Shown here in pieces: positions 18,830 through 29,614 of a stretch of DNA of 37,234 nt. Source of the stretch: Chara braunii (lineage: Eukaryota; Streptophyta; Charophyceae; Charales; Characeae); NCBI GenBank assembly GCA_003427395.1, contig BFEA01000004.1:7108760-7145993 (forward strand), in the 5' to 3' direction. Below the pieces are notes generated by a model. The model did not search any database. It was not told the origin of the DNA and saw only the letters and a program-made list of their open reading frames with translations. Numbering within the stretch: position 1 is the first letter of the stretch; each line of letters opens with the position of its first letter. The translations under genes and the position numbers were made by a program.

Positions 18830-20100
18830 TCATACGATGTCGCTCACAATCCCGTCTAGGCAATATCCTGCATCAGTATCTGAAGTAGTAAACGACAGCT
18901 CCTAGAATTTGCAATTGCTGCTGCTAAAACCATCCTCTCTCAGCAGCAACGTCGCCGCACAAATTCAAACAACAGTTGTCGACAGGCTAAGTCTCAGTAG
19001 CAGACCCAATGATGACCTCCATCATAGTAGTACCTCATGCTTAACAACACCATCAATACTTCAAAAGAAAGAAAAAGGGAGACTCGCTGCTCTGTTGTGC
19101 TGCTGTAAATAAGACAACAATGTCGGAGAACTCAATCAACATAGCAGTTCGCAGACTTTCAGGGCATCAATAACCACCAAAATAGCAGTTGCCGATCCAC
19201 AGACCATGTGCATGACTCAAGAATACTTCAACTGTTGGTGTCGCAACTTAAGTAAGTCTGTTGCTGCGAAAATCCAAATCAGGCCTCCAGGGGTCCGCTA
19301 CAGCCTTCCAAAGGCCTGCTACAACGCCGTAACAGTAGCCAAACATCAATCCACTGCTGCTAGAAGTCCCTTCTTATAGACAGATGTTTGCTGCAATACC
19401 AAAAAAAAAAGGTCCACAATGACTCAAATCTGGGTGAAGTAGCAACGGAGCAGGACCTAGACCAATCGTGAAGAGAAAAGTCCAACCCACTGCATTATTC
19501 ATCAATGCACACAGTGGAACTGATTCCCCCACTAAAGTACGACCAGATACAATGTCAGATTTTGTACTGAGCTAAACTGTGCAACTCAACACCTTGGTTC
19601 CTCTCGTATGGCGGCTGCTCCAACACTCATCATCTTGCAAAACAAAAGTAAATCTTCGGCTAGAACATGGGAAGATGCATGCCCTTCTTGCCTGATATCT
19701 TAACTTCCGTTCGTCCCGTATTACCGCCACTGCCAGCCAAGTACACCCTTCCCTCCATTTTCTTGTATTCCACTTCCTCCTCCTCTACCTATTTCCGATG
19801 TGCCGCCAAGCAAACTGCGGACCAGCCAGCAACCGTAGTGATACAATGTGAATGTATATGTGCTATTTTTCCGGTCCGGTACAACCTTCCCACACCTGTC
19901 TACATGACTACACCCACGCTCGCGCACACATGCACACACCTGCACACTCACCACCATGCTCACGCTCCAGCGCATACGTGCTTGTGCCTACATGCTCACC
20001 CGTATGCACGCGTGATTACACCTTCCTGCTTCTCTTCTTCCCCTCTACCTCTATTCCTCCTCTAAAAGTTGTCATGTCCAAGGATATGCCGCGGCACATT
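18830..20100. other. Unassigned stretch
   Basis: No domain, RNA gene or transposon end recognised. Around 19910-20010 the sequence is a degenerate CACA/CTCACG-rich tract, which explains the His/Thr-rich plus-strand frames there. Confidence 0.45.
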
Positions 20101-20127
20101 CTTCAATAATCTACGAGCAAGTGCTTG

Positions 20128-20130
<3 letters not shown>

Positions 20131-20172
<42 letters not shown>
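20131..20172. repeat. Compound microsatellite (TC)n(AC)n
   Basis: Fourteen TC units (20131-20158) pass directly into seven AC units (20159-20172). Confidence 0.97.
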
Positions 20173-20292
20173 TGTGCCTTCTCTCTCTCCAGGTACGGGC
20201 ATACCTGGCCATTTCACCTAACAGGAGGGGGAGAATACTTAGCGTTCAAGGCATGATTATGGTCGAGATCCCCCTGAAAAGGCAAGCACGAG

Positions 20293-20463
20293 GATGAGCC
20301 TACTCACGAAGACATAGCTGAGTCACGATGGTGATGATGAGCCTGCTCCCGAAGACATAGCTGAATCACGATGGTGACGATGAGCCTGCTCCCGAAGACA
20401 TAGCTGAATCACGATGATGACGATGAGCCTACTCCCGAAGACATAGCTGAATCACGATGGTGG
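20293..20463. repeat. 43-bp tandem repeat, four copies
   Basis: Units start at 20293, 20336, 20379 and 20422 with core gatgagcctgctcccgaaga followed by catagctgaatcacgatgg. They differ at few positions. The period is not a multiple of three, so the array is not protein-coding. Confidence 0.95.
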
Positions 20464-21040
20464 GCTCAAGCAACAGAACCACGAAATCTGCAGCGTCAGA
20501 ATCGGGATGAGGAGCACCAACCCGTCACACAGTCCCCCACCAGAAAATGCAGAATGAGAATGAATCTGATGCAAAAACGCAGGAAAATACACCGCCGAAA
20601 TTCCTTCCCTGCGTTTGCTTTCTGCCAAGCACAACGCAGCCTCTGACTCACACAACAGAAAAACGGCTACCCTATCGCAGAATCTAACCGCGCCAATCGA
20701 TTCCTGGTGCCTCAAAACCCCAAGTTAGGCTCTTATTTCGCTCGAATCCGTAAAGAAACGAATGAGATAAGTGTTTTCTCCTCCTTGCCATATCCTCTTT
20801 CCCGTCACCTCCGNGCACTCTCTTCATCTCCTAACTTTAATCCAACTAACGTTTCACCAAAAGTGAACCCAAATTCGGGGTCGCCATAGTCAATAACCCT
20901 GAAATAGACTCTTCTTCGGCCCCATTTCATCAAGTAACGGCCTATATCTCATCTCTTCACCCCCTGTTTCCCATTCTTCTTGTTCTCCTATTTTGAATGC
21001 ACCTTGCTCATACCCACGTCCAGATCCATTTGCCCTCCTT
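20464..21040. other. Unassigned stretch
   Basis: Only weak short frames (20452-20715 minus, 20707-20889 plus, the latter with an N at 20814) and no motif. It could contain the 5' part of a minus-strand host gene, but nothing supports that positively. Confidence 0.4.
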
Positions 21041-21087
21041 GGTTCTTTAGTCAGGCCAGCGCAATCTCCATCTCCGTTCTCTCTCTA

Positions 21088-21172
21088 GGCCGGCCAGCGC
21101 AGTCTCCTTTGTCCCCCTCGAAGTGGGAATCTGCCTCGTCTCCCTCGAAGTGGGAATCTGCCTTGTCTCCCT
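21088..21172. repeat. 27-bp tandem repeat
   Basis: ccctcgaagtgggaatctgc occurs at 21115 and 21142 and in part before and after. On the minus strand it reads a nine-residue unit, ADSHFEGDE, about two and a half times. The frame (21051-21287) has no other support, so coding is unproven. Confidence 0.8.
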
Positions 21173-21579
21173 TCATACCTGCTCTCCCTCGACACCATCT
21201 TTCCCTTCTTCTTCCCCGTAGCCCATTACTCCATGAGCCTCTCCCGCCAGCCAAAGTACGCCCAGATGATAGCGCACGGTCCAACAATCTTGAGCACCTT
21301 AATGGAAGTGAAATCCTGATCGCCGGACCTCGCTGTCCTATATAGCCTAGAATGGCATATTTGCATAGCTTACTCGTGCCACACTCAAGGAATGAATCNG
21401 GCCAAATCTAGGCACTAGGTCCATTCANCCCAAGAAAAANTGTAGTGCAGCTCCTCAAAAGGAGAAGAGGGGCTGAGAAAAGAAATACAAATAAAATAAA
21501 AATAAAAGTTGGGCTTGGTGAAATGCCTAAACGATGGGGTCGTGGCCCACCTAGGTGCCTTCTCCGGATCGGACTCTGA

Positions 21580-22615
21580 TCTATATTTCAACAGTCTGTG
21601 AGTATGCCAATCGAGCTAGGCTTGTTGGTACTTGCTAGCATTGCTGCAGCCCCCACCAAAATCCCTCTGGTCCGCTGTTCCCAGGCGTAGCTCCCCTACT
21701 ACCGCCCCCAACAGGCATGCTCACATCCACTCCTCACAGCGGATCGTGGGCAGCGGACGTAGCCTCCCTCTGGCTGCGTCCTGCTTCGAGGCCTGTAGCA
21801 TGAGCCTAGGCGGGACGGATCCCAACACGGATCTTGGTGGTCATTATTCAAATGAGAATTTTTGAAGATGGAAGTGGGGAGGGGCTCTATGTGACCGCAG
21901 CTGCAGCCGGCGGCCTCCGCCCTGGTGTGCCCGCCCCATTGTGCCCAAGCGCAGTCTACCATCTTTCTGGTCTCAACGGGAATGCTCACACTGCGGTCCC
22001 AAATCTGCAAAATGTGCAGATTTTGGAACAGACTAGTTCGGGGTTTTGAGCATGGTTCAGGTCACACTACTGTACCTTTTCAGGTTGGATAGAGCCCTGG
22101 CTGTCTGGAGCATTGGCGAACCGATACTTTGCTGGTCACCCGGCGCCATCCACATATTGTGCAAAAAAATCCAGGTCCCGAAATAAATAAATAAAAATAA
22201 ATAGGGCATTTCCCTTGCCCCGCGGCTCCACAGGCCGCTGACAAAATGGGCACACCAATGGTGCATCCGGGACTTTGGCAAAAATCTGCGTGACCAGTCT
22301 TGTCCCTCATGGGCCCCAACGGGCATGCTCCCACTCAGTTCCTACTGCAGATCGTGGTTGGCGGACACCGCACTTGCAGAGAGGCGCCCAATGCTCAACT
22401 TTTCCTCCGTCTCGCGGTCAGTCACCCATCAGTTGTCATGCACGTTGACTTTCTCCGTCTGCATTTCAACAATTCATGGGCGTCAATCGAGCTACGCTCG
22501 CTGGACTCCTCAAACAACTCCGATACCGGCATTGTCACCGCATCCCAGAAACGGGACCGACAACAAAAAAAAATAATTAGATAAAAATAAAATAAATAAA
22601 AAAATAAAAACACAA
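21580..22615. repeat. Diverged interspersed repeats with A-rich tracts
   Basis: Two blocks recur with divergence: cccaacaggcatgctcaca (21707) against cccaacgggcatgctccca (22315), each followed by gcggatcgtggg-like sequence; and atttcaacag ... caatcgagctaggcttg (about 21588) against atttcaacaa ... caatcgagctacgctcg (about 22463). A third partial match is caacgggaatgctcaca at about 21976. Three A-rich (AAATA)n tracts lie at about 21477-21510, 22176-22203 and 22565-22610. Short retroelements with A-rich tails are possible. No gene is seen. Confidence 0.45.
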
Positions 22616-23160
22616 GCTTCAGGAACTCGCGCTTTGGGGAAGAGAGATTGTCAGTACCACTCTTAGTTCCGCCAACCGGGCCTACGGATGGGCCGACAAC
22701 AAAACCAAGGGGGATAGCCCTGCCGGGCCCTCAACCCCTCGATATCTTCAGGAAATGCTCCTCCGCTCTTGTAATGCTGGGTGCTGGCCTCCATCCCGAG
22801 ATCTGCTGGCTGAAAGTTCAGTACGTTAACCAATAGGGCTAAGCCCAAGCCTGACCTTAGCATACGCGAATTCGTATATCAGTAGTATTCGCAGCCTGTC
22901 TGGGCCTGTAGTTAATGCACTGAGGCCGCCGCTTGCTCCGCCTTCGAGCCTAAGGCCTCGCAATGCCGTGCTTGGCTGCTTGGGAGGAAAGTTATCGCTC
23001 AGATCACCATGCCCACTGCCCCGCCACACTGCGGCCGCGGCCGAGGCTTTCATAGCCCTCTACACCCGTCAAACGAGCGCGCTCTTACCCCCCTTCGGTT
23101 GGAAAGACCCCGACTTTTGCTCATGCCGTACCAAGTTAAGCTTTCCTCGGCTCCCACTGT

Positions 23161-23535
23161 NNNNNNNNNNNNNNNNNNNNNNNNNNNNNNNNNNNNNNNN
23201 NNNNNNNNNNNNNNNNNNNNNNNNNNNNNNNNNNNNNNNNNNNNNNNNNNNNNNNNNNNNNNNNNNNNNNNNNNNNNNNNNNNNNNNNNNNNNNNNNNNN
23301 NNNNNNNNNNNNNNNNNNNNNNNNNNNNNNNNNNNNNNNNNNNNNNNNNNNNNNNNNNNNNNNNNNNNNNNNNNNNNNNNNNNNNNNNNNNNNNNNNNNN
23401 NNNNNNNNNNNNNNNNNNNNNNNNNNNNNNNNNNNNNNNNNNNNNNNNNNNNNNNNNNNNNNNNNNNNNNNNNNNNNNNNNNNNNNNNNNNNNNNNNNNN
23501 NNNNNNNNNNNNNNNNNNNNNNNNNNNNNNNNNNN
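23161..23535. other. Assembly gap (375 N)
   Basis: Undetermined bases inside LTR-like segment L1. The frames that cross it are artefacts. Confidence 0.99.
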
Positions 23536-23772
23536 CTATCCAACCCTCTAGCTTATTTCTAACTGGGACCGCCGAGCGGTCTGTTTTATTCACACTAGTC
23601 AAACATTTAGCTAACGCGTGCCCACAAAGTGCATGCCCGCACACACTCCCTGAATTAACCATGCGTGCGCTCGCCATTTCCTGAATTCCGAGAGTCAGTC
23701 GCGACCGAGCGAAAAACACGCCGCTCTCTCAAATACCATCAAGTGTGCTCCCGCTGCGGGGTGCAAAAATGC

Positions 23773-23802
23773 GCACAATTACCCTTGTAAGGGTAATGGT
23801 GT
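23773..23802 (+). repeat. Terminal hairpin of LTR-like segment L1
   Basis: ATTACCCT-tgta-AGGGTAAT forms an 8-bp stem, extended after one A.G mismatch by three more pairs and a G.T. The equivalent hairpin at 36315-36340 keeps the loop and stem but with exchanged base pairs. Confidence 0.8.
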
Positions 23803-23807
23803 CGACA

Positions 23808-25110
23808 GTTTTTCCGGACCCTATTAAGCGACGTCCCCGTCGCGTCGAACAATCAAAGGCTATAAGCACTCCAAATCCCATCTGCTGACGAGGTAGTAAC
23901 CATTCCGACTAGCCGGCTCGACTCCGTTAGAGGCATCTTGTCAATCTACCCCAGTCACGACGTTCCACTGCCACGGTTTTAACCTGGGTCTCCCACATCT
24001 TGGCCTAGGAGTTAGGGTGTACTGTCATCCGTACTACAGCGTAATACCTGCTTCCAAGTAGTAGATTGGTAGCCCTCCTCCCTTCGTCGTAGACATCTGC
24101 CGGTTTATCGTTGGGTGTCCTAATGAGTCATCGTCCCGCATACGGGGTCATAACTCAGGACGCGGGCCCTAACCGAGACCTCTCTAAAAAACCAGGGCAC
24201 CTTTAGTCCCCAAAATGGTAATTTTTACCATCTCAAATATTTCTCATAATAACTGTCCACCCTGGTGTCTACACAGGAGGTTTCAGGTCTCCATCTTGGC
24301 CCACCGCAGAATGGTCGATCACACCGTATCCACGGCTTATCACGCTGTTATATAGCGATGATGCCCTCGTTGGTTGCGCAACGATAGGCGTACTTACCAA
24401 CTCTTAGACTCATTCAACCCCACTGACCCCCCCCCTAGCTATCCCTCTCCGGGCGGCCGACCCTTCAAGATTTAACCATTGGTGAGTCGTGGTCTCGCTG
24501 CCAAGTTGCGCCGGTCAGCGGCCCTCGCTGGGAGTTAGGTTCTATAGTTCCAACGATGCTAAGTATAGCCCCTTAGCTTGGCCTCACAAAATATGTCCCC
24601 CTAGACTAACCATTGTGGTCTGACAAATAGCTCTGGACAACCTCTAGATTCACATACCCTCCCAACCTCGGACCATGTGGGGGATAGTGTCTCTTTCTCT
24701 TTGTGTTCCAGCAACTTTCTCTCTTATCCACAAGGTCGTGCCCCCCCTTTACTTTGATCAGAACAGGCGGCGGTCACACGTCTTAGGGACACCTCACAAA
24801 AGTCTCCCATCATGATTGCCAGAAAATTTCCATCCATAATTCTCACAAAGATTTTGGTCTGCCCTCGCCAGACTTTCACTCATACATACAATTTCCTCAT
24901 CATTATAGCAACTCATTTGAGTGCGCCCTCATAGTTCCACTCTTATATATATGTGGAGAACCTAACGGTCATTGAGTCTCCTTCTCTCGTTTTCTTATGA
25001 ACCATACAAAAGACACAACTTTTAGTTGTGACCTCTCCATTTATCATCACTCAAATTCTTTTGAACTCAACACATAATCCCTTCTTCCAAACAAACGTGA
25101 GGTGCACTCT
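23808..25110. other. Unassigned stretch
   Basis: No open frame over about 60 codons and no recognisable RNA gene. A minus-strand agacccaggttaaaacc (about 23980) faintly resembles the SINE B-box block at 9965 but is too weak to call. Confidence 0.45.
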
Positions 25111-25116
25111 CTTTCA

Positions 25117-25165
25117 CTGTACTTATGACTTTGTCTGTTCTAATGACAGATATGCTTAAGTACAG
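25117..25165. repeat. Imperfect stem-loop, 49 nt
   Basis: Outer stem CTGTACTTA / TAAGTACAG (9 bp), internal loop, then inner stem TCTGT / ACAGA (5 bp) around a 7-nt loop. There is no associated gene. Confidence 0.7.
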
Positions 25166-25344
25166 AGGAAAATAGTGCAGGTCAGGTCATTTCCACAACA
25201 TTTATTCTCGTCACAATAATCATTCATATGGGCAAGTCAACAACTGAGAGTGAGCGTGACACACCACACAAAAAAGAAAAAAAATCTGAGATTCGCACAA
25301 ATACACAGAACGCGGGGACCTTGCAAATAAGCAAAGGTTCCTGT

Positions 25345-25510
25345 TAATATCGAAAGGATCAAAATATCGTACAAAAGAAATAAAATATCGTACAAATTAC
25401 CGGGGTATCGTACCAAGTGCCACAGTATCCAACCAAAGATCAAGGTACCTGAAAAAAGTCAAAATATCCGAGAAAGTCAAAAAACAAAAGAGAGTCAGAG
25501 TATCCACACC
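25345..25510. repeat. Degenerate 20-bp tandem repeat
   Basis: The core tatcg/tatcc followed by tacaaa-like sequence recurs at 25365, 25386, 25406, 25426, 25446 (tacct), 25465 and 25501. Spacing is 20-21 bp, with a gap near 25483. It is A-rich and non-coding. Confidence 0.7.
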
Positions 25511-25854
25511 TCACATCACTCACACACTGTCCGACTCACCCTGCTCTGAAAGAGAAAGAATCATAAAATCACACAAAAGCACTACCTAGAAGCTAGAAAC
25601 ACTCCACACCACACTAAAAAAAGAGAAAGGAAAACCGAAGTAGTTACTGTCATACACAATACTATCCTATGTACACTAAGTCTGAAAGTCTATATGCGAA
25701 AGTAAACATCTTTGTAATGACTCAATTAACTGATGTACATGGGCGTGATCCAATCCTCCATGTGTTCTCCTATATACAGTCATCCATCAGTAGTGAGTCA
25801 GAGATGTTCTACACATGTCAGAATCTAGACTTTTTCGGACTCTATTCGTAAATC

Positions 25855-27430
25855 CTACTCCTGATCACTCATGTCCTCCTGCAGTTGCCTATACAACTGT
25901 GCCCGTATCCCATCACGAGTCTTCAGGATCAGGTTTCCATCTCCGTCCCTGCGCACGCCAGATGGATCCCATGAAAACAAACCATCGGCCTCATCCTTGA
26001 GGCTTTTGGAACAGGTTTTCTGTGGGTGCTTGCCTTTCTTGCAGTAGAAGCATCTTCCAAACTTCTTCTGCTCCATCTTATCAGCTGCATGGGAGGGTAC
26101 AAATGAGGGGTTTGCTGTGGCCTCACTGGTGACCTCCTGCTGTGGGTGCTCTGGGGGAATGGGGCATGCTGCTCTGTCATCTGTTTGCGCCATCTGCTCA
26201 CTCACTCGCTCCTCTGCCCCGGATCCAGTGGCCCAAGATCCCAGTGCATCCTCCAGACCTGCAACCAGAGGCATATCCTGAGGTGGTGGGGTCTTCTAAG
26301 AGACCTCCCGCTCCTCCCTCTCCTCAGCCTCCGCCATGGCCTGTCCCACACTCTCCTGAACCTTCTGTCGCCCCACAGTCTCCCCCTGAGTCATGGGAAG
26401 TGCAGCCTCATCCATCGCATCCTCTGCTGGTGGCCTCGCCTCATGTGCCAAGACTGTGGGCATCCTCCACTCAAACCCCCCAGTCTCTGACCCCGTCCCT
26501 GCTAGAGCCTCCTTAGGCTGTAACATCTCCTTATCTAGCAGGGGGATTTCCTCATCCTTCTGCTCGTTTGCCCTCTCTTCCACCTTCTGACACTTGAAGG
26601 CCTCCTCTGCAGGCTGCTTCCTGATCTTAAGCCCCTGGACCTCTGTCCAATCCACCACCGTAGTCGGCGTCTGTTGTACACATTTGGCCTCAAGATCCTC
26701 TATCCTTTTCTCCCACTTGGCTTCCTTTGCCTGAAAAATATTACGTTGTACCTGCAAGTAGGTCCTCAGGGTGTCATTGACTTTGTTGAGGGTCTGGTTG
26801 ACCTGTCTGATGGCCTCGTTGCCTGCCCACGCCTTCTCCACCTCAGTCTTTATGGCTTCCATCTTCTTGTCCTGTCCCTCAAACTCCTTCTTGAGATCAC
26901 CAATTTCTTTCTGCCAGTCCATTTTCTGCTCATGAGACGCCCGCGCCACCCTTGTCAACCTCTTCTCCATCTTTTCATCAGAAGTCTTGGCCGTCGCAAA
27001 GCCCTCCTTCATAAGGCCCTTCAGGCTAATCAAGTCTGTAGACACCAGCTTAACCCCCATCTCTTGATGCTGCTCCCTGGACCTCCCTGTTGCCTCCAAC
27101 AACTTATCAAAGTTGTCCCAAGCCTCCGTGAAAAAAGGAGTCTCATCGTCTTGAGTGGGTGAGCCATTCCCCTCTCTGTCTTCTAGTACCACAGGCTGCT
27201 CTCCCTGCTCAACTTTCTCGTGCAGCTCCGCCATGTTCTTGAGTCTGATTTGGACTCTGATTTCTCTCTCTATTGCTGCTCTCTCTTCCTTGTCCTGTTC
27301 CTTCTCTCTCGCAGCCTGATCCTCATCCTGTCCCTGACCCTGTGTCCTATGAGACGTCTCTGGCTGCATGCCTGGCCTAGGAGTGGCCTCAGGTATCTGA
27401 GCAGGTTGAGGAGGTACATCTGATCCCTCT
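25855..27430 (-). pseudogene. gag: gag3: coiled-coil Gag with CCHC knuckle, truncated
   Basis: One frame runs from the junction at 27430 (no start codon visible, so the N-terminus is lost) through an ATG at 27369 to 25855. It is interrupted by a single TAG at 26296-26298. The order is a Gln/Glu/Arg-rich N-terminal part; a long helical coiled-coil-prone segment (heptad-like runs such as EKRLTRVARASHEQKMDWQKE and KMEAIKTEVEKAW); a Pro/Glu/Ala-rich segment; the TAG; then CFYCKKGKHPQKTC (C-x2-C-x4-H-x4-C) and the tail DGLFSWDPSGVRRDGDGN. The knuckle identifies a retrotransposon nucleocapsid. It differs clearly from gag1 and gag2. No protease or RT follows. Confidence 0.8.
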
Positions 27431-27432
27431 GA

Positions 27433-28452
27433 ATGCCTTCAATGATGATGAACGGGGCCGTCTAGACGTGGATAAAATCCCGATGATTAGGATACATACC
27501 GTTCCCCACGAGCCATGGAATTTGCGAGGCGCGCGGTACCCTAATCCGGCTGATGAAGAAAAGGTAGTTAGCTACCTTGACGGAAAAATCCGCACACATA
27601 TGTCCGACTACTCGAGCGGACCGTATGCATCCCCTTGGTTTTGTTTCGTCAAACCAAACGGGACCTTGAGGTGGGTACAGGATTTGGAGCGCCTGAATGC
27701 TGTAACTATGAGAGATGCAGATAGTCTCCCTAACGCAGATGCGCTTTCAGAGGCATGCGCTGGGAGAGCCATCATATCTCTCATAGACTTATATTCTGGT
27801 TACGACCAGTTTCCTGTTTACCCCTCTGATAGACCGATGACGACAATGCATACCCCTCGAGGGTTAATTCATATGAACATCGCACCGCGAGGGTGGACAA
27901 ATGCAGTCGCCATGGTCCAGAGGCACATGGTGAGGGCAATGTAGTCAGTAAGCCCTCACATTACTCAGCCTTACATTGATGATTTAGCCGTAAAAGGGCC
28001 TAAAGAGAAGAACGAGCAGGAGGTAATGTCACGGATTAGACGCTTTGTTTGGAACCATGTGCAAGACCTGTGCAGGGTCCTAGACCAGCTAAAGGAGCAT
28101 AACCTCACTGCAAGTGGGTCTAAATCGAGACACTGCATGAGCGGGGCCACCATCTTGGGGTTTGTGTGTGACGAGAGGGGTCGTCCACCAGACACTAAGA
28201 AACCCAATAAGATTCTCGAATGGCCAACCCCATTCAAGACTATTATGGAGGTGAGAAATTCTCGAATGGCCAACCCCATTCAAGACTATTATGGAGGTGA
28301 GAAGTTTCCTCGGGACATGTGGGTTCTGGAGGATCTTCATAAAAGGGTTTGCGGCAAAGACGGAACAACTTCGAAAGCTCGTGCGCCAAGGACAAGACTG
28401 GGAATGGGGAGATAAGCAGGAGTTGGTAATAAAGGGCCTAAGGAAGGAATTT
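27433..28452 (+). pseudogene. Ty3/gypsy reverse transcriptase, copy 2 (5'-truncated)
   Basis: Same RT as copy 1, from just before IPMIRIHTVPHEPW. It keeps SPWFCFVKPNGTLRWVQDL, motif A LIDLYSGYDQF and, after a TAG at 27942-27944 (CAG in copy 1), YIDDLAVKG. A 46-bp tandem duplication (28213-28258 and 28259-28304) shifts the frame in the connection region. The N-terminal linker, protease and gag1 of copy 1 are absent. Non-functional. Confidence 0.92.
28213..28304 (+). repeat. 46-bp tandem duplication inside RT copy 2
   Basis: The unit ttctcgaatggccaacccca ... ggaggtgagaa occurs twice with one difference in its last base. Copy 1 has it once, so the duplication is private to copy 2 and recent relative to the copying event. 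Confidence 0.95.
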
Positions 28453-29291
28453 GAATAAGGGGGTCTAGTACTGGGAGTACCAGACCACTCGACAGTAATG
28501 ACACGACCTTTTATTGTAGAAACTGATGCAGGGTCAACTGCACTACGAGGTGTGTTGATTCGGCAAGACCTTAACGGAGAAGAGCGGCCACTAAGGTTTG
28601 AAAGTCCCACACTAAACATAACTGAGAGAAATTACTCTCAGTTTAAGCGCGAGACTTGGCGGTTCTCCATTGCTTAAGGATCTTTAGAAACTACCTCTTC
28701 GGCAGCAGGTTCGTGTTGAGGGTGGACCCAACTGCTCTAGCCAGTTCTCTCAAGAATTTTGCCCCATCAGACCCGACTATCGCCAGGTGGTTAACATACA
28801 TCTGGATGTTCGATTTTGAATTAGAGCGAATTCCAGGAAATAAGAATAGAGCAGACGGATTGAGTTGAGTCGACTGGGACAAAAAAAATCAAGGAGTGAT
28901 CGAGGATACTCCGTCAGTCGACGGGTTTCTGGAAAGTGAGGAGGATGTGAGACTTCACATCAACTCCTGGTCGATGGTCGTGGGTAACTACGTTACTCCT
29001 GGACAACCTGTGTGGCTCGCGCCTCCAGGACATGTACGACGATCAGATCTAGTTCTTAAGCCCTACATTGAGGAAGACTCATGGGGAATGCCAAACGTGC
29101 AGTGGATGATGAATCTGGTCGTAACAGACAAATACCAGTTGCACGAAGACCTACTCACGATGGAAAATGGGGCGCAACAGGTGGAAGGGCACGAGAGGTC
29201 GATAGGTGGGATATACTTCTTGGCCAATGCTCTACTTCAAGACGAGGTGGCGCCGTTGTTGGGGATCTCGGCTGCCTACCGGGGTCCATAG
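28453..29291 (+). pseudogene. Ty3/gypsy RNase H and tail, copy 2
   Basis: It retains the start lost in copy 1: PFIVETDAGSTALRG with the first catalytic Asp codon at 28525-28527. Breaks are TAA at about 28456, a 1-bp deletion near 28656 (gagacttgg against gagaccttgg in copy 1), TGA after NRADGLS at 28866-28868, and TAG at 29289-29291 (CAG in copy 1). The C-terminal tail (HINSWSMVVGNYVTPGQPVW and onward) matches copy 1 closely. Confidence 0.9.
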
Positions 29292-29614
29292 TGAACGAAC
29301 CCAGGTTAACAGCAGGCTGATGATTCAGGCAAAACGACAACCCTTGATGAAGAAGTTTGATGATGATATGAGTATTGTGCTATCTTCGATGGCTTAACAA
29401 AATTTATTTTTGATTGCGAGTAAGGTTGAGAGTGTGCTTTGTGTGTATTCGTTCCAAATAATAGAGTCGGAAATACGATATAAAGGCCGGATAGACTACC
29501 TTAGTTATTAAAAGTCTGTTCGATTGAATAATGGAACTAGAGAGTTTAGAGGTTTGACGGCAAGATGTTTGTCGAAATTGTTTTTTTTGCAACAGGTTTT
29601 GAGAAAGGACAAAG
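29292..29614 (+). promoter_or_regulatory. gag2 leader with TATA box, copy 2
   Basis: Counterpart of 12954-13272. TATAAAGG lies at 29479-29486, and a T run with gcaacag (about 29580-29597) stands just before the gag2 start. Conservation of the whole leader between the copies shows it moved together with the coding parts. Promoter activity is inferred only. Confidence 0.5.

Larger units (their letters stand above)
22655..23807 (+). repeat. LTR-like segment L1 (contains 375-bp gap)
   Basis: It matches 35790-36347 in the same orientation through dispersed blocks: gccgggccctcaacccc, gttaaccaatagggctaagcccaagcctgacc, a TATA-like tatatc at about 22875, and the terminal hairpin followed by GTCGACA (23801-23807). 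A promoter-like centre and a CA-ending right edge suggest an LTR or a solo LTR. The left boundary is uncertain, and bases 23161-23535 are undetermined. Confidence 0.5.

Noticed and set aside
19910-20065. His/Thr/Ala-rich frame in 19667-20065
   Set aside because: Produced by a degenerate CACA/CTCACG repeat; nothing else supports coding.
20131-20172. CRISPR-like or regulatory array
   Set aside because: Plain dinucleotide microsatellite; no spacer-repeat pattern anywhere in the window.
22968-23719. Frames of 135-238 codons around 23161-23535
   Set aside because: More than half of each is undetermined sequence; flanking residues show no domain.
25929-27162. Plus- and minus-strand frames overlapping gag3
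   Set aside because: Leu/Pro-rich shadows of the real Gag frame; no independent motif.
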